64,000 nt of DNA from Limnoperna fortunei (lineage: Eukaryota > Mollusca > Bivalvia > Mytilida > Modiolidae): the NCBI GenBank assembly GCA_944474755.1, contig OX104119.1:87424896-87488895 (forward strand), in the 5' to 3' direction. A program made the translations under genes and the position numbers. Of this stretch, positions 25,601 to 37,600 are shown one piece after another (position 1 is the stretch's first letter; each line of letters begins with the position of its first letter). Below the pieces are notes generated by a model. That model was not told the DNA's origin. It saw only the letters and a list, made by a program, of their open reading frames with translations, and did no database searches.

Positions 25601-28600
25601 AGAAAGATGAGGTGACATGATTTGATGTGTTCATCCCAAGACGACAGCAAGTCTCCAACATCCTGTAATTAGAAAGATGAGGTGACATGATTTGATGTGT
25701 TAATCCCAAGACGACAGCAGGTCTCCGACATCCTGTAATTAGAAAGATGAGGTGACATGATTTGATGTGTTCATCCCAAGACGACAGCAGGTCTCCAACA
25801 TCCTGTAATTAGAAAGAAATTGTCACATGATTTGATGTGTTCATCCCAAGACGACAGCAGGTCTCCAACATCCTGTAATTAGAAAGATGAGGTGACATGA
25901 TTTGATGTGTTCATCCCAAGACGACAGCAGGTCTCCGACATCCTGTAATTAGAAAGAAATTGTCACATGATTTGATGTGTTCATCCCAAGACGACAGCAG
26001 TTCTCTAACATCCTGTAATTAGAAAGAAATTGTCACATGATTTGATGTGTTCATCCCAAGACGACAGCAGGTCTCCAACATCCTGTAATTAGAAAGAAAT
26101 TGTCACATGATTTGATGTGTTCATCCCAAGACGACAGCAGGTCTCCGACATCCTGTAATTAGAAAGATGAGGTGACATGATTTGATGTGTTCATCCCAAG
26201 ACGACAGCAGGTCTCCAACATCCTGTAATTAGAAAGAAATTGTCACATGATTTGATGTGTTCATCCCAAGACGACAGCAGGTCTCCAACATCCTGTAATT
26301 AGAAAGAAATTGTCACATGATTTGATGTGTTCATCCCAAGACGACAGCAGTTCTCTAACATCCTGTAATTAGAAAGAAATTGTCACATGATTTGATGTGT
26401 TCATCCCAAGACGACAGCAGGTCTCCAACATCCTGTAATTAGAAAGAAATTGTCACATGATTTGATGTGTTCATCCCAAGACGACAGCAGGTCTCCGACA
26501 TCCTGTAATTAGAAAGATGAGGTGACATGATTTGATGTGTTCATCCCAAGACGACAGCAGGTCTCCGACATCCTGTAATTAGAAAGAAATTGTCACATGA
26601 TTTGATGTGTTCATCCCAAGACGACAGCAGGTCTCCAACATCCTGTAATTAGAAAGAAATTGTCACATGATTTGATGTGTTCATCCCAAGACGACAGCAG
26701 GTCTCCGACATCCTGTAATTAGAAAGAAATTGTCACATGATTTGATGTGTTCATCCCAAGACGACAGCAGGTCTCCGACATCCTGTAATTAGAAAGAAAT
26801 TGTCACATGATTTGATGTGTTCATCCCAAGACGACAGCAGGTCTCCGACATCCTGTAATTAGAAAGAAATTGTCACATGATTTGATGTGTTCATCCCAAG
26901 ACGACAGCAGGTCTCCAACATCCTGTAATTAGAAAGAAATTGTCACATGATTTGATGTGTTCATCCCAAGACGACAGCAGGTCTCCAACATCCTGTAATT
27001 AGAAAGATGAGGTGACATGATTTGATGTGTTCATCCCAAGACGACAGCAGGTCTCTAACATCCTGTAATTAGAAAGATGAGGTGACATGATTTGATGTGT
27101 TCATCCCAAGACGACAGCAGGTCTCTGACATCCTGTAATTAGAAAGAAATTGTCACATGATTTGATGTGTTCATCCCAAGACGACAGCAGTTCTCCGACA
27201 TCCTGTTATTAGAAAGAAATTGTCACATGATTTGATGTGTTCATCCCAAGACGACAGCAGGTCTCCGACATCCTGTAATTAGAAAGAAATTGTCACATGA
27301 TTTGATGTGTTCCTCCCAAGACGACAGCAGTTCTCCAACATCCTGTAATTGGAAAGAAATTGTCACATGATTTGATGTGTTCCTCCCAAGACGACAGCAG
27401 TTCTCCAACATCCTGTAATTGGAAAGAAATTGTCACATGATTTGATGTGTTCATCCCAAGACAACAGCAGTTCTCCAACATCCTGTAATTAGAAAGAAGT
27501 TCATCTAGGGGAAGACGGGGTACATTCGGACATTTGGGGATATTCGGACAGTTTGTGTTTTAATAAAATGCTAATTGATCTCTTAACCAATAAATTCCAC
27601 TCAAATCTTGTCAGTAAGCTAATCAAATGTAGCTTCACTGATGTCATGTGTCGTATCAATTAAAGTAAAAGTACAAAAAATTTAATTGGTCAAAATCACT
27701 CTTGTGGAAATATCATGTGACAGAGCGCCATTTTACAAAAACTTGGTTTACCAAATCTTCGAGTACAACGTTCCTATATATTCCAAATTATTCCATCTTC
27801 CAAATACAGCACGTATTGTAAATATTATCCTTGTCAATTGTTGATTTATTTATTTTCCAAACATTTGAATTTTTAATACAAGTTTTATGAGAAAAATCAT
27901 AAAAATGCACAATTCAACTGTCTGAATATACCCTCTGTGACATTTATTGTTATAAGGGGAACTTCGGTCACTGCTATTTTTATTAAATATACAACAGATT
28001 GTCTTCTATAAAATGTCTAAACTCAAATACAACTGTTTTATAAAGAGATGTGGAATAAATGAAAATAGATGACATTAAAAAAACAACATCGATAAAACAA
28101 CCGTTATAATGTTTACTATGCCAGCCCACGCTATACTAGTACTAGTATATACACATTATCTATGTCCGTTCGACCGTTGTGTATTTGGTCCTTTTAAACG
28201 GGATAATGGTGACGGTTGTTTTTGTCTGCTAACGCTGACAACATTGTCAACAATGTATCATTTCCTAATTATAAGCTGATGACTTAGCTTTGCTTAACTT
28301 TTAACATGTATTTGATTGTCCGAAGATACCCTAGTTAATGTCCGAATATACCCAAATCTGTCCGAATGTACCCTGAATCATGTTCGCGGCTTTTACGCTA
28401 ATCTTGAGCAAGCGTTGATAATATCCAATCAACGAACTTCTAATTTAAGATCAGAAAATAACATGACTTTCCAGTAAACTTTCCCTCGCAATGGTCACGT
28501 GAGCAGTATGGCCATACAAATGAATGTTTGTAAGAAAATTGAAAAGTGTCCGAATGTACCCAGTCTTCCCCTAATGCTCACTAATATAAACTCCCTTTAT

Positions 28601-31600
28601 CAAAGTCCATGTTTTGCTATTGAATTATCCAAATATCTTTCAGATCATTTAATAAAATATCAGGTGTGGATTAGAGATAGGTACCCCAAAGTCCATGGTT
28701 TGCTAAAGGAAACCCCAGATATTCTGATCTAAATATCAAATATCAGGTGCACTATATTTTGCACTGCTTAATTTGTGTCCAATTATTAGGCCACATCTAT
28801 CCACATTTAGCTTTTATAGAACGTGTTAAATCTGTCCTTCATCATCCATGGCACACACTGGAAAAAGGTTTCATAATAAAGCTAAAATGTATTGGACACA
28901 GAATCACATTGAAGGTTTGTCAATAAGTTTTAATAATACCAGGAATATAGTGAAATTCCGTACGAAGTCGTGTCGAAATTCTACTGTTTTATACCTCTCT
29001 TGCATAACTGGAAATTGCTCTCATGATATTCTTTTCATGATACTTGGTGGTACATGAGTGCGATTACTGGCCGTGCTTATGTTTTTCCTAAAAAAGCAGC
29101 TCTGACAAGATCTCTGAGTCTGGATTAAAGTGCGTATGAGGGATGTTGGTATATATATGAGGGATGTTGGTATACATATGAGGGATGTTGGTATACATAT
29201 GAGGGATGTTGGTATACATATGAGGGATGTTGGTATACATATGAGGGATGTTGGTATACATATGAGGGATGTTGGTATACATATGAGGGATGTTGGTATA
29301 CATATGAGGGATGTTGGTATACATATGAGGGATGTTGGTATACATATGAGGGATGTTGGTATACATATGAGGGATGTTGGTATATATATGAGGGATGTTG
29401 GTATACATATGAGGGATGTTGGTATACATATGAGGGATGTTGGTATACATATGAGGGATGTTGGTATACATATGAGGGATGTTGGTATACATATGAGGGA
29501 TGTTGGTATACATATGAGGGATGTTGGTATATATATGAGGGATGTTGGTATACATATGAGGGATGTTGGTATACATATGAGGGATGTTGGTATACATATG
29601 AGGGATGTTGGTATACATATGAGGGATGTTGGTATACATATGAGGGATGTTGGTATACATATGAGGGATGTTGGTATACATATGAGGGATGTTGGTATAC
29701 ATATGAGGGATGTTGGTATACATATGAGGGATGTTGGTATACATATGAGGGATGTTGGTATACATATGAGGGATGTTGGTATACATATGAGGGATGTTGG
29801 TATACATTTGAGGGATGTTGGTATACATATGAGGGATGTTGGTATACATATGAGGGATGTTGGTATACATATGAGGGATGTTGGTATACATATGAGGGAT
29901 GTTGGTATACATATGAGGGATGTTGGTATACATATGAGGGATGTTGGTATACATATGAGGGATGTTGGTATACATATGAGGGATGTTGGTATACATATGA
30001 GGGATGTTGGTATACATATGAGGGATGTTGGTATACATATGAGGGATGTTGGTATACATATGAGGGATGTTGGTATACATATGAGGGATGTTGGTATACA
30101 TATGAGGGATGTTGGTATACATATGAGGGATGTTGGTATACATATGAGGAATGTTGGTATACATATGAGGGATGTTGGTATACATATGAGGGATGTTGGT
30201 ATACATATGAGGGATGTTGGTATACATATGAGGGATGTTGGTATACATATGAGGGATGTTGGTATACATATGAGGGATGTTGGTATATATATGAGGGATG
30301 TTGGTATACATATGAGGGATGTTGGTATACATATGAGGGATGTTGGTATATATATGAGGGATGTTGGTATACATATGAGGGATGTTGGTATACATATGAG
30401 GGATGTTGGTATATATATGAGGGATGTTGGTATACAGGAAGGAAACATCAAAAGTTTTATAACTGAAGGTAGTAGCAAAATACTGAATCTGCAGTAATAA
30501 AAAAAATATTTTGGTTCTTACCTCTTTAAGGGCAGCTTCATTATATCTTCTGAGAGTTGCCCCAGCAGATTTTGGAGCATTTCCTTGACTGTCTCTACTA
30601 CTTTGAGCTGTTCCCCTTTTGGCTCTAACAACATATCTGTGAAATGTTTTATGTACCAGGATTTTCTCCCTTAAATGAAGAAAATAAAGATACTGAGCAG
30701 TTTATGTTTGAACAGATTACAAAGTCTTCATACTCAGATGCTAAAACACAAGTCTGAAGGAATTTTCAGAAAAGCTGGCATTTTCAAGTAACACAATAAG
30801 CCATGAATTTTTGTATTTTTTCTTCCATTAAATATGATCATGAATTGTAATAGTTCTATTGCAGTTCTTTGAGTTAGATCACTTTTTTGTTGACAATGAT
30901 TGATGACAAACACAAATCTTGAACTGCATATATACCCATCAAAGACTGCTCCAGCAAAATGTCCTCCACTTGACATAAAAACAGCCCACTTCATGTGACT
31001 TGGAATAGCTGTAACCATGGAAATCAAATCTGCATAGGTGTGAGGTTGAACCTAGAAATTGACATAAATAAGGCATGACAACAAGTAACTCCACTTCAAT
31101 GTACTCTCATAGGGTTTGGGTTTTTTATCTTCTGTTTTGTTTATTTTTGTTGTTGTTGTTGTTTTTGTTTTCCTGCTGTATGTGTTTGTATGAATATGGA
31201 CTTATCATCACCCCATCAGATATAATCGCCCCCATGACTTTCAGTCAACTGATTGGATGAATTGGTATTTACATTATTTAAACAGAGAAATCTTAGCAGC
31301 TATATTTCTCGGCTCTTCTCTTGCAAATTATCAATCAGATTAATGTCTGTAACTAAGACATTTAATGTGTATACCACAAAAAGATGGACGCCAATGTTAG
31401 AGACTAGAAAAAGTAGGTCCTATTTCTGCCCAATGAGGTTACCTGATTGGAAAACTGACCTTGAACTTTCATAAAATAAACCAGTATTAAAGTCCGTAGA
31501 TCCAGCCCCAGTTTCATTCAAGTTCTCAAATTGAGATTTTCCTCAAATCCTTGAGTTTTTCCTCAAATTTGAATTTTTAAGCAATTTGATTGGTCAATTT

Positions 31601-34600
31601 TTGAGTTGAGGATATGTTGAGGAAATCCTCAAATTTGAGATGTTTTAGGAAACCGGGCCCATATTACATAAGTCTGTTTAAAAAAAAATTAAAGTCTAAT
31701 TCCCTTACACGCTTATGATACACCACACATCTATAAATAGAAATCAGGTCACCATTGGAATTCTTTAGGAATATCTTAGGATATTTTCTGGCCCTGTCAT
31801 CAGATAGAACACTGACATCATCAGACTCGCTGTCCGTACTACTGCCGACCACTCTTTTCTGGAACCTTCCAGTGATTCCTATTGGGTTACTGACAGCATG
31901 GCTTTCGTTATCATTATCATCGCTGTCTGAATCTGAACCTGAAATGCTGGAAACACACCCTACAAAATATACAAAACCTACAAAAACACGGGATGAGTGC
32001 CAATCAATATTGTAAACATAGAAAACATTATTATTTGGACAACAGATAAGCAAGACGTTTATTATAAAAGATATAACAATAGTAAAACTGTTTTTTCTTT
32101 TTTCTGACATAATTTACTTGTTAAAAAAGTGTATTAATTTTTAACCATTTGTCTTTGAACTTTACAGGATTTTTTGTCAGCAATTCTTCAACCTTAATTT
32201 TTTTTTCCAGTTTTGCCAAACATATTGTAAGCAGTTTGGAACATGGTAACTGTAAGCAGTTAGGAACATGGTAACTGTAAGCAGTTTGGAACATGGTAAC
32301 TGTAAGCAGTTTGGAACATGGTAACTGTAAGCAGTTTGGAACATGGTAACTGTAAGCAGTGGGAACATGGTAACTGTAAGCAGTTTGGAACATGGTATAT
32401 TTAACACTTGTATTTTTGCACATTTTCACTCATATTTCAGCTTTGCTACAATTATTTTCAAATATTTGAAAATGCATGGAGTACCATTTGTTCATGTTTG
32501 TTTTTTTATCTGTTTTGAATTTGTTGTACTTTTTGTTTACAATGTGACTGCTTATGTTCTTATTTTCATTCTTTGAATAAAGTCATTTGTCTTCAGTAGC
32601 TTTCTTTAAGTTTGACTGATAAGTATTATACCGTATAGCGGGTTATTTTAGCGGGTGTAAAATTTGGCGGTTTTTAGGTCAAAATGTAATAAATAAATTT
32701 TGCGAGAATACTGACTTTTGATTGGTTGGAAAATATTTTCTATTGGAGGATGGAAAACAAATTTGATCTTCATGGAGACACGCGCCATTTGACGTCATAT
32801 ATTACTCCACGGGAAACTAACAGTTTTTGTGTTGATCTCTTTTTTCAAAAATGTCCAGTTGCATAAACAAAATTGTTGAGTTTATTCTATTATTTAAATT
32901 TATTTATAAGTATTAACTACAAAAAAATATTTTCTCCATCGAGGGATAACAAAATTTCCGTTGTGCACATTTAATATAATCCGCTACGCGGATTATACAA
33001 TGTGCAAAACGGAAATTTTGTTATCCCTCGATGGAGAAAATATTTTTTGTAGTTAATCCTTAATTGCAAAAAATTTGGTGGTTTTAATTTTGGCGAATGG
33101 GCAAAACCATAGAAAAAAATTGGCGGTCTAGCAATCACGGATAACATGTGTTTGTGTATTTTTCAATTGGAACGTAAGTAAACAAGGGGACTGCATAGGA
33201 TGGGGAAAGAAACAGGCTATATTTCATGTACAAAGACAGAAATTTAATTACAGATGGAAACTTATATACAGGATGGCATTTATCTGTTTTTCCTCCATAA
33301 ATAATCTGAGGAGGAAGAAATTCTCCTGAAATAAAAACGATTTCATCCTGTTCAAGTGTTTAGTTTTCCAATGTTTTTAAACATATTTTTTTACAAATCT
33401 ACCAAATTGAATTTTCTATAAGTTATAATTGATAATTTTAATTTTGTATATACAGGTAAAATCACTTTGCATACCAATTCCGTAATTATGACAGATTTAT
33501 TAATTGTGTGGTTTGATGTAGTGCTTATCCGCATGTTTATTTAACGGTTTAAATGACAGTTAATCGAGGTGTCAATTTGACAACTAGATCACAATCAGGC
33601 CTTTTATCTTTAAACACAGGTAAAACAGGTGAATAGATTTGTTGATTAGACAAAATAATTCACGACTTTTTGCGCAGATATTGACCAAATTAGCCGTAGT
33701 ACATTAATGAATAGTTTTATTAAATCTAACCTTCAACACAATCTTAGGTAATACCAATATTTGACAAATGACCATGTTATTGATTAAATTTACAATACCG
33801 ATCGTCTTCAAAACATTTTACAGGAGTTTCTAAAATCATGAATTTTAGTGGTTTTTATTTTGGCGATTTCAGTTTGACCGCTAAAATACGCCAAAATTTG
33901 CACCCCACTAAAATAACCCGTTATACGGTATATACACAGTAAAATGTTAAGTCATATGATGTCAAAGATGGCCTTTCAGATAGTACCTTTATCCAAAATG
34001 TCCACCAGTATCACAAGTAAAAACATCACAAACATCAAAATTTTTAGAAAGGGTTCAGATTGAATATTATTGTGTGATCTGTTATCCATTTGACATGGAA
34101 CGACTGAACCTGAAATGATATATACTATTTACATACCTGAAAGTTCTTCAAATTCCTCTTCAGTCACAGATTTACCTCCCTTTAATCGTTGTCTCAAGTT
34201 GTATCTGTGCCAGTCTGACTTATAATGACCTTTCTGTAAAATTTATAGTTTACCTTTTTATAACATTGTAATGAGAAGATAAGCCAAAAAACAAACCATC
34301 AATCAACATGATCAAAGGAAGATAAGCCAAACACCAACCATCAATCAAAAGGAGAGAAACCAAACACAGATCATCAATAAATGGGAGATAAGCCAAACAC
34401 AAACATACAAATTCAATTCCATTCAAAGTACATATATGTCTGTTGATGGTGAGTACATGTATGTATGTTGATGGTAAGTACATGTATGTCTGTTGATGGT
34501 GAGTACATGTATGTATGTTGATGGTAAGTACATGTATGTGTGTTGATGGTAAGTTCATGTATGTCTGTTGATGGTGAGTACATGTATGTCTGTTGATGGT

Positions 34601-37600
34601 GAGTACATGTATGTCTGTTGATGGTAAGTTCATGTATGTCTGTTGATGGTGAGTACATGTATGTCTGTTGATGGTGAGTACATGTATGTCTGTTGATGGT
34701 GAGTACATGTATGTCTGTTGATGGTAAGTTCATGTATGTCTGTTGATGGTAAGTTCATGTATGTCTGTTGATGGTAAGTTCATGTATGTCTGTTGATGGT
34801 AAGTTCATGTATGTCTGTTGATGGTAAGTTCATGTATGTCTGTTGATGGTAAGTTCATGTATGTCTGTTGATGGTAAGTTCATGTATGTCTGTTGATGGT
34901 AAGTACATACATGTATGTCTGTTGATTGTAAGTACATGTATGTCTGTTGATCGTAAGTACATGTATGTCTGTTGATGGTAAGTTCATGTATGCCTGTTGA
35001 TGGTAAGTACATACATGTATGTCTGTTGATGGTGAGTACATGTATGTCTGTTGATGGTAAGTACATGTATGTCCGTTGATGGTAAGTACATGTATGTCCG
35101 TTGATGGTAAGTACATGTATGTCTGTTGATGGTGAGTACATGTATGTCTGTTGATGGTAAGTACATGTATGTCTGTTGATGGTGAGTACATACATGTATG
35201 TCTGTTGATGGTGAGTACATGTATGTCTGATGATGGTAAGTTCATGTATGTCTGTTGATGGTAAGTACATACATGTATGTCTGTTGATGGTGAGTACATG
35301 TATGTCTGTTGATGGTGAGTACATGTATGTCTGTTGATGGTAAGTACAGGTATGTCCGTTGATGGTAAGTACATGTATGTCCGTTGATGGTAAGTACATG
35401 TATGTCTGTTGATGGTGAGTACATGTATGTCTGTTGATGGTAAGTACATGTATGTCTGTTGATGGTGAGTACATACATGTATGTCTGTTGATGGTGAGTA
35501 CATGTATGTCTGATGATGGTAAGTTCATGTATGTCTGTTGATGGTAAGTTCATGTATGTCTGTTGATGGTAAGTTCATGTATGTCTGTTGATGGTAAGTT
35601 CATGTTTATCTGTTGATGGTAAGTTCATGTATGTATGTTGATGGTAAGTACATGTATGTCTGTTGATGGTAAGTACATGTATGTCTGTTGATGGTGAGTA
35701 CATGTATGTTTGTTGATGGTGAGTACATGTATGTCTGTTGATGGTGAGTACATGTATGTTTGTTGATGGTGAGTACATGTATGTCTGTTGATGGTGAGTA
35801 CATGTATGTCTGTTGATGGTAAGTACATGTATGTCTGTTGATGGTGAGTTCATGTATGTCTGTTGATGGTAAGTACATACATGTATGTCTGTTGATGGTG
35901 AGTACATGTATGTCTGTTGATGGTAAGTTCATGTATGTCTGTTGATGGTAAGTACATGTATGTCTGTTGATGGTGAGTTCATGTATGTCTGTTGATGGTG
36001 AGTTCGTGTATGTCTGTTGATGGTAAGTACATGTATGTCTGTTGATGGTAAGTTCATGTATGTCTGTTGATGGTAAGTTCATTTATGTCTGTAGATGGTG
36101 AGTACATGTATGTCTGTTGATGGTGAGTACATGTATGTCTGTTGATGGTGAGTACATGTATGTCTGTTGATGGTGAGTACATGTATGTCTGTAGATGGTG
36201 AGTACATGTATGTCTGTTGATGGTGAGTACATGTATGTCTGTTGATGGTGAGTACATGTATGTCTGTTGATGGTGAGTACATGTATGTCTGTAGATGGTG
36301 AGTACATGTATGTCTGTTGATGGTGAGTACATGTATGTCTGTTGATGGTGAGTACATGTATGTCTGTTGATGGTGAGTACATGTATGTCTGTTGATGGTG
36401 AGTACATGTATGTCTGTTGATGGTGAGTACATGTATGTCTGTTGATGGTGAGTACATGTATGTCTGTTGATGGTGAGTACATGTATGTCTGTTGATGGTG
36501 AGTACATGTATGTCTGTTGATGGTAAGTACAGGTATGTCTGTTGATGGTAAGTACATGTATGTCTGTTGATGGTGAGTACATGTATGTATGTTGATGGTA
36601 AGTTCATGTATGTCTGTTGATGGTGAGTACATGTATGTCTGTTGATGGTGAGTACATGTATGTCTGTTGATGGTGAGTACATGTATGTCTGTTGATGGTG
36701 AGTACATGTATGTATGTTGATGGTAAGTACATGTATGTCTGTTGATGGTGAGTACATGTATGTCTGTTGATGGTGAGTACATGTATGTCTGTAGATGGTG
36801 AGTACATGTATGTCTGTAGATGGTGAGTACATGTATGTCCGTTCATGGTAAGTACATGTATGTCTGTTGATGGTAAGTACATGTATGTCTGTAGATGGTG
36901 AGTACATGTATGTCTGTTGATGGTGAGTACAGGTATGTCTGTTGATGGTAAGTACATGTATGTCTGTTGATGGTGAGTTCATGTATGTCTGTTGATGGTA
37001 AGTACATGTATGTCCGTTCATGGTAAGTACATGTATGTCTGTTGATGTTAATCAAAATTGAAAGGCTACATATAGCAACTGTTTCAAACAAAAACACAAA
37101 TTCAACTTTGCTTTTGAAAAAGAAAAAGGCATTGAGGGTCCAGAATAAAAGTGCATTTCAAACGTTGTCAGTAGCATTGTTACTGTAGGTGGTAATTTAA
37201 TGAAAAAATTCTATGATACAGATCTTCAAAACTCTTATTTGTGACAGATTGACAGTGAAATAAAGTGTAATTACTTAAAATGTAAATGTGTGACCATAAT
37301 TAACTAGGATGGAAATCTAAATTTCTTCTGGTTCCTGATTGGTCGTTATAATTTAAAAAATGAAAAAATAAGGAAATATCTATATTGATGATTTCAGAAA
37401 GATTTAGAATTTACTAAAGTTGAAAACTAGTAATATAACAATATCTTGTTTGGATTTGATTTTAAGAAAGTCAGAGAAAATTATGACTTAATAGTCATAA
37501 TAAGTCAGATTAGCTTAAACAATGATGAGAAACTACTTATGGTTGTTTATTTATAGCCCATAAGGTGAAAACAACTAAAAATAAAATGAATATAAAACGA

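Noticed and set aside
29021..30497. Open frames of 435-485 codons on both strands ([21 protein letters not shown] repeats)
   Set aside because: They follow from a 21 bp stop-free tandem unit; 21 is divisible by 3, so several frames stay open. No conserved protein, and it lies in an ANKZF1 intron.
34250..37097. Open frames of 100-312 codons ([18 protein letters not shown])
   Set aside because: A 25 bp unit read in three frames gives a 75 bp periodic frame; no gene features.
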